DNA of 64,000 bases from Stutzerimonas azotifigens DSM 17556 (GCF_000425625.1 NZ_AUDU01000017.1:1-64000), one strand, 5' to 3'. Shown: positions 53,538-62,271, numbered from the stretch's first letter. The notes: a model not told the origin generated them from the sequence alone. Made by a program: numbers and translations.

Positions 53538-54725
53538 ATGGTGCCGCCAAACCCTCGACCTGCAAGCGCTGCCTCTCTTTCAGCCCTGCTCGACGACGCC
53601 CTGCGGCACCTGACACCACCCAAGAGTACTGTGGCTGTCAGCAGCGACGGATTTATTTATAGCGGCAACCATCATGAAAGCGTGCCACGCACACTGTTTC
53701 TCGACAAACGCCTGACACCACTGGAGCGCAACGCCTGGCAGGTTTTCCGGCTCTTGCTCAACAAGGATGGAGTGACGGCATTTCCCACCTACGATCAATT
53801 ACGTCCCTACTTAGCCTCAACGCCCTGCGCGGAACAGGCCTCGCATGAAACCGTGGCACGTGCGCTAACACTGCTGCGCCTGACACGCTGGCTCAGCCTC
53901 GTGCGCCGCCGGCGCGATCCCAAGACCGGGCGCATCAAAGGCAACCTCTACGTCCTGCACGACGAACCGCTTACACCCTTTGAGGCCATGCAGCTCGACC
54001 CTGAGTACCTTGGGCTGGTCAGCCACGCACTCAATCACGCCAGCAAGGCAATCCAACGAGTGGGCTACCACGCAATACAAGAGCTTTCCGAAGACCCCAT
54101 GCTCAGCGGTCGTGTATTGCCAACGCGGCTGCAGGTGCTGGCGCAGCGCATGGCCCAGGGCAGCACACCCGCATTAAATAGTTATCCACAGGAGCAGCCC
54201 AGCCACGAATCCGAAGAAGGCAGCGACGCCTTTCTTCGGAATGGTGAACCACTGCTTTCGGATTCCGAAGCAGGCTCGAAAGCCAGCAAAACCAACCCTC
54301 TTCGGATTCCGAAGCAGGACCGTACTGAAGTACTTAGTAATCGTATAAATAAAATACGTACAGTACCGCGCGCGCAAGAACTCCAGGATCTGCAACTGCC
54401 CGAGCGTTTTCTGTCGCTGAAAGAAGAACAGCAGGCCGGTGCTCTGGTGGCTCTGCAACAGGTCGAGGCCGAACAGCGGCAAGCGGTGCTCGACGAATGG
54501 GCGGCACGCTGTCGCAGCAGCGAGGTGCGCAAACCTGCAGGCTACCTGTTCGGCATCATCCAGGCGGCCATTCGAGGTGAGTTCAAGGCATGGGCTGGAC
54601 AAGGACAGAGCAATACCGTCACAGCCGATCCGACACCCACAGCCAATCCTAGGCCTGCGCGCCCCGAAGTCGTCCAGGCCCACCTGGAAAGCCTGCATGC
54701 ACTCTTGAACCGCAACCGATGCTGA
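53538..54725 (+). CDS. STY4528-family island replication protein
   Basis: A 395-aa protein found in ICEclc/SPI-7-type islands as a putative replication factor. The N-terminal 200 residues contain winged-helix-like segments (LTPLERNAWQVFRLLLNKDG, HETVARALTLLRLTRWLSLVRRRRDPKTGRIKGNLYVLHDEPLT). A low-complexity linker (about 215-280) separates a C-terminal helical domain. The DNA of the linker holds a DnaA box, direct repeats and an AT-rich tract (54182-54366), unusual inside a gene. Confidence 0.87.
   Translation: MVPPNPRPASAASLSALLDDALRHLTPPKSTVAVSSDGFIYSGNHHESVPRTLFLDKRLTPLERNAWQVFRLLLNKDGVTAFPTYDQLRPYLASTPCAEQASHETVARALTLLRLTRWLSLVRRRRDPKTGRIKGNLYVLHDEPLTPFEAMQLDPEYLGLVSHALNHASKAIQRVGYHAIQELSEDPMLSGRVLPTRLQVLAQRMAQGSTPALNSYPQEQPSHESEEGSDAFLRNGEPLLSDSEAGSKASKTNPLRIPKQDRTEVLSNRINKIRTVPRAQELQDLQLPERFLSLKEEQQAGALVALQQVEAEQRQAVLDEWAARCRSSEVRKPAGYLFGIIQAAIRGEFKAWAGQGQSNTVTADPTPTANPRPARPEVVQAHLESLHALLNRNRC
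54182..54366. other. Candidate replication origin inside the replication gene
   Basis: In order: a perfect DnaA box TTATCCACA (54182-54190), a diverged repeat around 54207-54220, two identical 18-bp repeats TTCGGATTCCGAAGCAGG (54257-54274, 54301-54318) each with the palindrome TTCGGATTCCGAA, and an AT-rich tract (54327-54360) flanked by GTACTG and CAGTAC. This resembles iteron-plus-DnaA-box origins. It is a prediction. Confidence 0.5.
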
Positions 54726-54754
54726 GTGGGATACGGCTGTGGACCTCCTTAGCG

Positions 54755-54771
54755 CTATCCCCAAGGGATAG
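54755..54771. repeat. Inverted repeat CTATCCC/GGGATAG
   Basis: 7-bp arms with a CAA spacer, between the STY4528 and PFL_4669 genes. GTTGGAAC-like sequence follows. Its core matches the large palindrome at 56627-56663. Confidence 0.75.
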
Positions 54772-54892
54772 TTGGAACAGACTGCCTTCCCTCGCCCACA
54801 AACCGGGCTGCATGCAGCTGCGTTTTGTTGACTGATCGCCTTCCGCTCAGTGCCCATGCTGACGACTCGTCTTTCTACCGCGAGTCGCCCTC

Positions 54893-55672
54893 ATGACCAC
54901 CGACAACACCTTGCAACTGAATCTCGGATCGCTGCGCAGCGTGATGTCGCTGACGCTGCACACCCACCACGCCTCGCGCATCTGGCACGGTCGAGCGGCA
55001 AGCGACGGGAAGCCCGGCATTGTTGGCTTGAACGGCTTCATTGCCATCGCCAACAAGATCAAGCGCGGGGCCGAGCAGGACGACCCTTACTCAGACTGGT
55101 GGATGCTGAGGATTGAGGAAAAGCTGACGCAGACCAAGGACACGTTGCAGGCCCTGCGCGAACAGGTCGACCAAGCCCTGACCGACGTGCCACCTGCGCT
55201 GTCGCTGGGCGAGAACATGAATGTACAACCGGTGAAGCTACCGCTGTTCGTGAATGCCCAGCTCGGCTTCCTGGCGGTGTATCTGCTGGCCGATTACGAC
55301 GATCTGGCGCGCAAGCTGATCCTCGCCCACCACACCGCATTGATTGACCGCAGTACACTCGAACGCTGGCTCAACGAAGGAGCCCACTCCTTGCGCAGTC
55401 TGTTCTCGCTGGCCCAGCAGTACCGCTTCTCGGGCTGCATCAGGGATGACTTCGCCGCCAACAACGCCGTGGCCAGAGCGGCTATCGAGAAATTTGGCGA
55501 ACTGCCGCAGGACGTGCTCGAAGGCACCCGGCGCTCTCGCTATGCGCCGCCCATCATCCGGCGCTCGGCATTGGCCGCCTCTCTGGCCCCAGCGGTGGGC
55601 GACAACTTTCCGGCTGAAGGCGCTGACGACCCGGTGACGACGGCAGAAGACAGCGGGGATGCACCGGCATGA
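54893..55672 (+). CDS. PFL_4669-family (TIGR03761) ICE protein
   Basis: A 259-aa protein of integrating conjugative elements: GSLRSVMSLTLHTHHASRIWHGRAASDGKPGIVGLNGFIAIANKIKRGAEQDDPYSDWWMLRIEEKL is the conserved start. Mostly helical; no catalytic motif seen. Function is unproven. The stop overlaps the next gene by four bases. Confidence 0.9.
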   Translation: MTTDNTLQLNLGSLRSVMSLTLHTHHASRIWHGRAASDGKPGIVGLNGFIAIANKIKRGAEQDDPYSDWWMLRIEEKLTQTKDTLQALREQVDQALTDVPPALSLGENMNVQPVKLPLFVNAQLGFLAVYLLADYDDLARKLILAHHTALIDRSTLERWLNEGAHSLRSLFSLAQQYRFSGCIRDDFAANNAVARAAIEKFGELPQDVLEGTRRSRYAPPIIRRSALAASLAPAVGDNFPAEGADDPVTTAEDSGDAPA

Positions 55673-56220
55673 CGACGACCTCGGCATCTGCGGCAGACCG
55701 CCGTTTCCACCCCCTGGAACGGACTGACTTCCAGCGCCTGGAACACGCAGCCTCTTTAAAAGGCCTTTTAAAGCCTTTTAAAGGTAAGGGGACTCTCACC
55801 GAGTGGGCCAGCCAGTGCCATGCGCTACGCGACGATCTTATCGAACTGGCGCAGCGGCGCATCCTGGCACAGGCGGACGCTTACCCCTTCCGCCTGCTAC
55901 CCGTTGAACTGGCCCAGCAGACCACTGGCGCAGGCACCGTTTTCTTGCGCTGGCGCAGGCCCGACCGCTCCGCCATGGGCGTGGCATTGTGGCAAGCGCT
56001 GATCACCAGCCCCGCCACGCCCGACACGCTGATCAACGACCTCTACGCGATGGAGCTACAGCGGGTCGTCATCAACATGCAAATCAGCTTGCTGCACACC
56101 TTGGGCCGCCAGGCCCAGGAGTGCGCCAGCAAGGTAGCCCAGGCCGAATCGACTTACCTGCAGCGTGTCCGCGGAAACGCTGCGTCCACCCGCACCACAT
56201 GGTCCAAGGAGTCACTATGA
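55669..56220 (+). CDS. DUF3158-family ICE protein (position of inrR)
   Basis: A 183-aa protein with the conserved motif LEHAASLKGLLKPFKGKGTLTEWASQC. It directly precedes ssb with an ATGA overlap. In ICEclc the gene before ssb is inrR, needed for full integrase expression; equivalence is likely but not proven. The DNA that encodes the SLKGLLKPFKG motif has iterated palindromes (55754-55784). Confidence 0.82.
   Translation: MTTTSASAADRRFHPLERTDFQRLEHAASLKGLLKPFKGKGTLTEWASQCHALRDDLIELAQRRILAQADAYPFRLLPVELAQQTTGAGTVFLRWRRPDRSAMGVALWQALITSPATPDTLINDLYAMELQRVVINMQISLLHTLGRQAQECASKVAQAESTYLQRVRGNAASTRTTWSKESL
55754..55784. repeat. Iterated CCTTTTAAAG palindromes in the DUF3158 gene
   Basis: CTTTAAAAGG is followed by its complement CCTTTTAAAG (a 20-bp perfect palindrome) and then by a second direct CCTTTTAAAGG. 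It is an AT-rich island in GC-rich coding DNA and encodes part of a conserved peptide motif. Confidence 0.8.
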
Positions 56221-56612
56221 GCACGCACTTTGTTGGCGAAGGCAACATCGGTTCTGCGCCAGAATTCAGGGAGTTCCAGAACGGCAACGACGAGCCACGG
56301 CGGTTGTTGCGCTTGAACATCTATTTCGACAATCCGGTTCCAACCAAAGATGGCTACGAAGATCGCGGTGGATACTGGGCACCCGTGGAGCTGTGGCATC
56401 GCGAGGCTGAGCACTGGCAAACGCTGTATCAGAAAGGCATGCGCGTACTGGTGGAGGGCCGCACGGTGCGCGATGAATGGGAGGATGCCGACGAGAATGA
56501 GCGCGTGACGTTCAAGATCGAGGCCCGGCGCGTAGGTATCCTGCCGTACCGTCTTGATGCAGTAACGCTGAGCCAGAAACAAGCTAGCGAGCCAGCCCAG
56601 TCTGCGGAGTAA
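56217..56612 (+). CDS. ssb: Single-stranded DNA-binding protein of the ICE
   Basis: A 131-aa OB-fold protein: MSTHFVGEGNIGSAPEFREFQNGNDEPRRLLRLNIYFDNP, GYWAPVELWH, MRVLVEGRTVRDEW. It lacks the acidic DFDDDIPF-type tail of chromosomal SSB, as ICE SSBs do. It overlaps the DUF3158 stop by four bases. It should coat single-stranded ICE DNA during transfer or replication. Confidence 0.92.
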   Translation: MSTHFVGEGNIGSAPEFREFQNGNDEPRRLLRLNIYFDNPVPTKDGYEDRGGYWAPVELWHREAEHWQTLYQKGMRVLVEGRTVRDEWEDADENERVTFKIEARRVGILPYRLDAVTLSQKQASEPAQSAE

Positions 56613-56626
56613 TGCCCACAAAAGAC

Positions 56627-56663
56627 CTCGGTGGAACTATCCCCTGGGGATAGTTCCACCGAG
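56627..56663. repeat. 37-nt perfect palindrome between ssb and topB
   Basis: Two 18-base arms (CTCGGTGGAACTATCCCC and its exact complement) flank a single T. It begins 15 bp after the ssb stop and ends 194 bp before topB. No T-run follows, so it is not a standard terminator. A related shorter dyad is at 54755-54771. Confidence 0.92.
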
Positions 56664-56857
56664 TTCCACTGAATTCCAGCGCCGCTGTGAACGAAGCTGC
56701 TGGTAACTGCACAACGCCAGCCTTGTTCGCACATCACTGGAAGGACGTGTACAGCCGCACAACTGGGACTCTGTTGCTGCCACGTTGTTTGCTGCGGCCC
56801 ATGCGGCTGACGGGAATGCTGATGGTCATTCGGTGACCATCACACCCCGGAGGCTGT

Positions 56858-58864
56858 ATGCGCGTGTTCCTCTGCGAGAAACCCTCACAAGGCAAAGACA
56901 TTGCCCGTGTGCTGGGTGCCGGCCAACGCGGCAACGGCTGCTACAGCGGAGCGGGCACCGTCGTAACCTGGTGCATTGGTCACCTGATCGAAGCTGCCCA
57001 ACCGGAGGCCTACGGTGAGCAGTACAAGCGTTGGTCGATAGAGCAGCTCCCCATCATTCCCGAGTGCTGGCGCGTCGAGCCAAAAGCCGCAACCGCCACG
57101 CAACTCAATATCGTCAAACAACTCGTCGGCCAAGCCAACGAGCTGGTGATCGCAACCGATGCGGACCGCGAAGGCGAGATGATCGCCCGCGAGATCATCG
57201 ACCTGTGCGGCTACCGAGGGCCGGTCCAACGACTGTGGCTGTCGGCGCTCAACGACGCGAGTATTCACAAGGCACTGGGCGCGCTGAAGCCGGCGAGCGA
57301 GACGCTGCCGCTGTACTACTCGGCACTCGCACGCTCCAGAGCGGACTGGCTGATCGGCATAAACCTCAGCCGCCTGTTCACGCTGCTTGGGCGTCAGGCT
57401 GGCTACGACGGCGTACTATCGGTCGGCCGGGTGCAAACGCCGACGCTGGCATTGGTGGTAGCCCGCGATCGCGAGATTGCACGCTTCGTTTCGATGCCAT
57501 TCTGGAACGTCGAGATCGCGCTATCCGCAGGCGGGCAATCCTTTCTCTCCAGTTGGATCGCGCCGGACAGCTGCATCGATGCCGAAGGCCGCTGCCTGCA
57601 GCAGGCAGTAGCGCAACAAGCCGCCGATCGTATGCGCATTGCCGGCAGCGCCCAGGTGGTGTCGGTCGAAACGGAGCGCGTGCGTGAAGGTCCGCCGCTG
57701 CCATTCGATCTGGGCACGCTGCAGGAGGTGTGCTCTCGGCAAATCGCTCTGGACGTGCAGGAGACGCTGGACATCGCACAGTCGTTGTACGAGACACACA
57801 AAGCAACGACCTATCCGCGCTCGGATTCAGGCTACCTGCCCGAAAGCATGTCCGCCGAGGTGCCGACAGTTCTCGCTGCGGTGCTCGCCACCGATCCCAG
57901 CCTGCGTCCGCTGCTCGACCAGCTCGACCATACTCAGCGCTCACGCGCCTGGAACGACAGCAAAGTATCGGCCCACCACGGCATCATCCCGACGCTCGAA
58001 CCGGCCAACCTGTCGGCTATGAGCGACAAGGAGTTATCGGTCTACAAGCTGATCCGCGCTCACTATCTCGCACAGTTCCTGCCGCATCACGAGTTCGACC
58101 GCACGACCGCCCACTTGCTGTGCGGCGGCCAGAACCTGCACGCCATCGGCAAGCAGGTGATCATCCCCGGCTGGCACCAGGTGTTGGCCGTACCGGCAGC
58201 GGATGATGCGAACGACGAATCGACACCGCGCAGCCAGGTATTGCCAGCCTTGCGCGAAGGCGTGTCCTGCCAGGTCGGCCAGGTTGATCTGAAGGCACTT
58301 AAGACGCAGCCGCCAAAACCTTACACCCAAGGCCATCTGATCAAGGCCATGAAAGGTGTCGCCAAACTGGTCACTGATCCGCGATTGAAGCAGAAGCTAA
58401 AAGAGACCACAGGCATCGGCACCGAGGCCACACGCGCCAGCATCATCAACGGCCTGCTCGACCGCAATTACCTGGTCAAGCAAGGTCGTACCGTTCGCGC
58501 CTCCGAAGCGGCTTGTACGCTCATTGATGCGGTGCCAGAAGCCATCACCGATCCCGGTACCACCGCCGTCTGGGAACAGGCCCTGGACATGATCGAGGCC
58601 GGCGACATGACGCTGGATGACTTCGTCGAGAAGCAATCCATGTGGATCACGCAGCTCGTGCAGCAGTATCGCGGTGCCACCCTGCCCATCAAAGTCCCTG
58701 CGGGACCCGCCTGCCCGCTGTGCGGCGGTGCCACATGGCAACGTACAGGCAAGACCGGCCCCTTCTGGTCCTGCCGTAGCTATCCCAATTGCAAAGGCAC
58801 CCTTCCCATCCAGAACGGCCGGAAGGCCAGCGCAAAGCGCAGCGCGACACGCAAGTCGCAATAA
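56858..58864 (+). CDS. topB: DNA topoisomerase III (type IA)
   Basis: A 668-aa enzyme that relaxes and decatenates DNA through a transient single-strand break. A Toprim domain has CEKPSQGKDIARVLG near the start and ATDADREGEMIARE in the middle. The nucleophile is Tyr319 in TTYPRSDSGYLPE. TGIGTEATRASIINGLL precedes a C-terminal zinc motif (CPLCGG at 619-624, CRSYPNCKG). Standard partner of ssb in this ICE family. Confidence 0.95.
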   Translation: MRVFLCEKPSQGKDIARVLGAGQRGNGCYSGAGTVVTWCIGHLIEAAQPEAYGEQYKRWSIEQLPIIPECWRVEPKAATATQLNIVKQLVGQANELVIATDADREGEMIAREIIDLCGYRGPVQRLWLSALNDASIHKALGALKPASETLPLYYSALARSRADWLIGINLSRLFTLLGRQAGYDGVLSVGRVQTPTLALVVARDREIARFVSMPFWNVEIALSAGGQSFLSSWIAPDSCIDAEGRCLQQAVAQQAADRMRIAGSAQVVSVETERVREGPPLPFDLGTLQEVCSRQIALDVQETLDIAQSLYETHKATTYPRSDSGYLPESMSAEVPTVLAAVLATDPSLRPLLDQLDHTQRSRAWNDSKVSAHHGIIPTLEPANLSAMSDKELSVYKLIRAHYLAQFLPHHEFDRTTAHLLCGGQNLHAIGKQVIIPGWHQVLAVPAADDANDESTPRSQVLPALREGVSCQVGQVDLKALKTQPPKPYTQGHLIKAMKGVAKLVTDPRLKQKLKETTGIGTEATRASIINGLLDRNYLVKQGRTVRASEAACTLIDAVPEAITDPGTTAVWEQALDMIEAGDMTLDDFVEKQSMWITQLVQQYRGATLPIKVPAGPACPLCGGATWQRTGKTGPFWSCRSYPNCKGTLPIQNGRKASAKRSATRKSQ

Positions 58865-59636
58865 ATCTCGAAGTAAGGTCCCAGGCCCCGTTTCCTCATC
58901 GTATCGGCCATGGTCGATACGCATACCTCGCGCCCGCGGGGAACCCAGCACACGCCATCCTTCTGCAATGTGTGCCCGTTGCCAGCATTTCGCTGGTTCA
59001 ACGAGAAGGCGAACTCATCCGCAGTTCATATCTCACGGACATCCTGATCTGTCGATTTTCGTTCCGAAGGGTCCCCTGGGGTCTTGTCTCGATAGTGGGA
59101 CGAGCCTCCAGGAGACCCTTCGGGTCGAACCGTATTCAGTGCCGGTGCCCGCCGGCGAAACAACGGGTTCTTTTTGTACGCAGATGCGTGCCAAAGGATT
59201 TCGACCCCAGCCACGACACGGGTCGGGTGCAATCGCTGCAACAGCAGATGGCTTTGACGACGGCCACTCACTGCATCAGTTCACAGGTGGTTTCTTCCTC
59301 GGCAGCCGAAGGCCCAAGCCTTCGGCACCTTTCTCCTTCCTGTTCGAAACAGTCGGCTCGACGAAGCCTCGACGACCCCGCAAACAAATGCACCTTGACC
59401 TTCTCCTCGCTCAATCGGGAGCAAGCTGGTTTCCCATTTCCCACTGACGCACTCCCCACGCCACTCGATGCTGCTGCGCATGTGTCGCCGACCTCGGTCA
59501 TACATGCCGCAGCACGGGTCCTCGGCTGCAGCGCGGAAGCCTCCGCGTCGACCCACCAGTCCGCTTCGCACCACCGCGCGGATGAGCGCCAGCAAGGCGT
59601 CGGTGCCTTGTTCCATTCCAGTCAGGAGACTCCTCC
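58865..59636. other. Non-coding region after topB
   Basis: 772 bp without a supported CDS; long frames across it have no domain and poor composition. It contains a 58-nt structured inverted repeat (arms CGAAGGGTC 59065-59073 and GACCCTTCG 59114-59122, with further pairing inside) and a GCCGAAGG/CCTTCGGC hairpin (about 59306-59327). GTCAGGAG (59622-59629) is the ribosome-binding site of the next gene. Confidence 0.55.
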
Positions 59637-59885
59637 ATGTTCCATGCACCTTCCGCGTCACTCAACGCCGCCCAAGCCCGAGCCGAGTCCATTGGTTATC
59701 TGGCTCTTACCTACGCAGGGAAGCGCCTACCTCTACAGGTACGCCACAGCGCCGCCGGCTACTTCATCGGAACCACCGAAGAAGGAGGCCCAGCCTCGCG
59801 CGAGTCCATTGAGTACTTCCGTTCGTACCAGGCAGCCGATCAAGCTCTAACCATTGGATGCTGGCAACAACGCCTCCATCCTTGA
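59637..59885 (+). CDS. Small ICE protein of unknown function
   Basis: 82 aa (SIGYLALTYAGKRLPLQVRHSAAGYFIGTTEEGGPASRESIEYFRS). I do not recognise a family. The ATG follows CAGGAG at good spacing. It reads like a small beta-rich protein of the set that ICEclc-family elements carry after topB. Confidence 0.7.
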   Translation: MFHAPSASLNAAQARAESIGYLALTYAGKRLPLQVRHSAAGYFIGTTEEGGPASRESIEYFRSYQAADQALTIGCWQQRLHP

Positions 59886-59908
59886 ATTCCGTCCATCGGA
59901 AGAACGTC

Positions 59909-60301
59909 ATGAACCAGTCTTTACCCCAAGACGTACTAGAACAGATCGCGCAGGAGATCCTGCACTTCGACAATGCGCCAGCAGCATTCTTGGAAGTCTG
60001 GAAACGGGGCATCCAAATTGCCGGCGTCGAATGGTTTGGCGATGGCACCCACGGAGGGCTGCAGCAAGCCACAAGCAAGTGGGAGCTACGGCCGAATGTG
60101 TCTAGGATCAACGACGCCCTGGGCGTTCTGAGCAGCGGCCAGCGGATGTTCCTTGCCGCTATGGTCAGCTTTTACAACGCTGATGAAGGCGGCGCGATGC
60201 TCAACCGCTGCCAGTTCGAGGGGCTTGCCGATCTCGGCAGTCTTGACTTGGAACGCCGCAAGGTCATCGCCGACTTGCTACTTCACTACCACGGCTGGTG
60301 A
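59909..60301 (+). CDS. Small ICE protein of unknown function
   Basis: 130 aa, beginning MNQSLPQDVLEQIAQEILHFDNAPAAFLEVWKRG. Helical, acidic, no known motif. The ATG at 59909 is 23 bp after the previous stop; the in-frame ATG at 59858 would overlap that gene by 28 nt. Confidence 0.7.
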   Translation: MNQSLPQDVLEQIAQEILHFDNAPAAFLEVWKRGIQIAGVEWFGDGTHGGLQQATSKWELRPNVSRINDALGVLSSGQRMFLAAMVSFYNADEGGAMLNRCQFEGLADLGSLDLERRKVIADLLLHYHGW

Positions 60302-60331
60302 GACGGCCACCTCCGCCACTCTTCCCACAAT

Positions 60332-60358
60332 CCCCGAGGGACATGCTGTCCCTCGGGG
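60332..60358 (+). terminator. Hairpin with 12-bp perfect stem
   Basis: CCCCGAGGGACA and its complement close a TGC loop, 30 bp after the previous stop. A pyrimidine-rich CCCTTCTTTTC follows within 15 bp, then the ribosome-binding site of the next gene. It may be a terminator or 5' leader structure. Confidence 0.7.
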
Positions 60359-60390
60359 GCATGTCCCTTCTTTTCAACAGGAGCGTCAAC

Positions 60391-61104
60391 ATGCCCAGCC
60401 ATCCCAATCCCTTCCTCCGCGGTTACCAGAATCTGCGCATCAGTCGCAGCCTATTCATCACCTACGAAAGCGACTGCCCTCCGGCCTGGCGTCCACTACA
60501 TCCTAGCCAGGCACATCTGTCAGACGATCAGGTCGCACGTTTCCCCTGCATCTTCAACGACGACTTCACGCTGATCACCGAAGGTCAGGAAATACCTGAC
60601 GACCTGGGGGCTCGGTGCCAGAGCGAAGGGCTGGTCCGGGCCGTTGTCTATGCCGTCCACGGCGACGACTTTGGCCAACCTGTCCATATCGGTGATACCT
60701 ACTCCGAAGAGGCCGCGCGTGAAGTCGTGCAGCGGTTTCGCTTCGAGACCGGTCACTACAGTCGCTGCTGGGAGATCAGTACCGCGCATATCACGCAGGA
60801 TGCGAATCGCTACCTGGAAGGTCTGGCAGACATCACCACGCCAACTGGACTCCTGTTTGTCGCCTTTCGCATACCATGCAGCCACGCAATTGGCGTAAAG
60901 CTGATCGCCACGCCTTGGACGAACACCAACCTGGAATACGTCGAAGGCATTTCCACCGAGCAGCTGTGGCAGGAACACCTGAGCAAGGGCGTGCCGGAGT
61001 CCCTCGTCGAGGTTCTGTACCTTGCTGCGCTAGCCGATGTGCGATTGCTCGTGTTCGATGCCGACGCACCGGAGCTGGATGGACTGAAACTCTACGGCGA
61101 ATAG
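60391..61104 (+). CDS. DUF5983-like ICE protein
   Basis: A 237-aa protein. The C-terminal part (CWEISTAHITQDANRYLEG, TGLLFVAFRIP, ADVRLLVFDADAPELDGL) resembles DUF5983 proteins of conjugative islands. The N-terminal part (DDFTLITEGQEIPDDLGARCQSEGLVRAVVYAVH) is unknown. The ATG at 60391 follows AACAGGAG. Function unknown. Confidence 0.68.
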   Translation: MPSHPNPFLRGYQNLRISRSLFITYESDCPPAWRPLHPSQAHLSDDQVARFPCIFNDDFTLITEGQEIPDDLGARCQSEGLVRAVVYAVHGDDFGQPVHIGDTYSEEAAREVVQRFRFETGHYSRCWEISTAHITQDANRYLEGLADITTPTGLLFVAFRIPCSHAIGVKLIATPWTNTNLEYVEGISTEQLWQEHLSKGVPESLVEVLYLAALADVRLLVFDADAPELDGLKLYGE

Positions 61105-61111
61105 CCCTTTC

Positions 61112-61140
61112 GAGCCCCACGCGGGGCTCTTCTTCTTTTT
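61112..61140 (+). terminator. Rho-independent terminator
   Basis: GAGCCCC/GGGGCTC stem, ACGC loop, then TTCTTCTTTTT. It is 7 bp after the stop of the DUF5983-like gene. Confidence 0.88.
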
Positions 61141-61383
61141 GGAACACGGTAGTGGCGCGTTACCGATTCCCGGACGACTGACACCGAAGCGTACTCCACG
61201 CTGGCCTCATGTTCGCTGGCGTTGCCGGCAACATCCCAGGCAGTCGAGACCTTCAAGGCTGCGGGTGCGGTTCATCGCACTGGTTTCTCTGTCGCTCCGG
61301 TGCATATCGCGCCATCCACCCAACCCAAAAGGGACATCTTCCCTTGCGGGCAGGAGTCCCTTGTTTTCACCAAGGAGTCTCCA

Positions 61384-62181
61384 ATGGATACCCAAGCCAT
61401 CCGCGCACAAATGCCCGTTCTGGTCGCCGGCCATGTTCCCCGCAATATCCGCAGGTTCAAATTCAGCATCTTCGACGGGCAACCCAAGGTTTCGGTGTTG
61501 GGTTTCCACATCGATCCCAAACCCTTCGAGGGCAAGGTAATCGCCGACACCGGCGAGGCCATCGTTGTAAAAACCGGTCGTGCCGAATTTGCCGTGCTTG
61601 ATCGCGAGTTGGTGACCGAAGTGCCTGATGAGGGCACCAAGGTGCAGATCCAGCCATATGCCCGACGCCGTTTCGACGGCCTGCGCGCAGACACACCGGA
61701 GGAACGCACCGAGCACGCTGCAGACGGCACGCCCTTTACGGTGCAAACGCACATCCTCGGTTCGGCACCAGCCAAGCTACCGCTTCCGCAGCCACGCTGC
61801 CCAGAGTTGCAGGAACTCATCAACCAGCTTGAACAGTTGCTCGCTCCCGACGGGTTCCGTCACATAACCCATCTGCTGGTGGATGCCGGAGCACGGGACT
61901 TCTCCGTCGTCGATCCACTACCCGACGACATCATCAAAACGCCTCCGGCAATCAGCTTCACCGTTGCGACAGTCAAGTTCCAAGGTCGGGTCACCGTGCT
62001 GTATGACCGTTCCGATGATCTCTATGTGATCGAGCTGAAACGCGACGGGGTACTCGTCGAACGTATCGATCAAGTGTTCTTCGACTCGCTCGGGGAAATG
62101 CTGGAGCATCTGATCGACGATGGTAGTTGGCGGCACATCCGCGTGCAGTGTCTGTCGGCAAGTAAGCCAAGTCGGCACTGA
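61384..62181 (+). CDS. ICE protein of unknown function
   Basis: A 265-aa protein beginning MDTQAIRAQMPVLVAGHVPRNIRRFKFSIFDGQPKVSVLGF. No family recognised. The middle (residues ~110-145) is Pro-rich and precedes a second domain (LQELINQLEQLLAPDGFRHITHLLVDAGARDFSVVDP). The ATG at 61384 follows AAGGAG. A terminator is 90 bp downstream. Confidence 0.68.
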   Translation: MDTQAIRAQMPVLVAGHVPRNIRRFKFSIFDGQPKVSVLGFHIDPKPFEGKVIADTGEAIVVKTGRAEFAVLDRELVTEVPDEGTKVQIQPYARRRFDGLRADTPEERTEHAADGTPFTVQTHILGSAPAKLPLPQPRCPELQELINQLEQLLAPDGFRHITHLLVDAGARDFSVVDPLPDDIIKTPPAISFTVATVKFQGRVTVLYDRSDDLYVIELKRDGVLVERIDQVFFDSLGEMLEHLIDDGSWRHIRVQCLSASKPSRH

Positions 62182-62271
62182 CTGCCCCGCTTCGAAGACG
62201 ATCTGGAGTTGTCCGCCACCGCCACACACCTGTTCCTCACGCCAGCACCAGATGGCAACTGTCCTCCCCCA

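Noticed and set aside
56627..56663. Reading the large palindrome as a simple terminator of ssb
   Set aside because: No T-run follows on either strand and a related dyad recurs elsewhere, so it is listed as a repeat of unknown role.
58789..59850. 353-residue frame after topB
   Set aside because: It overlaps the end of topB and a better small gene, crosses stable hairpins and has no recognisable domain or coding-like composition.
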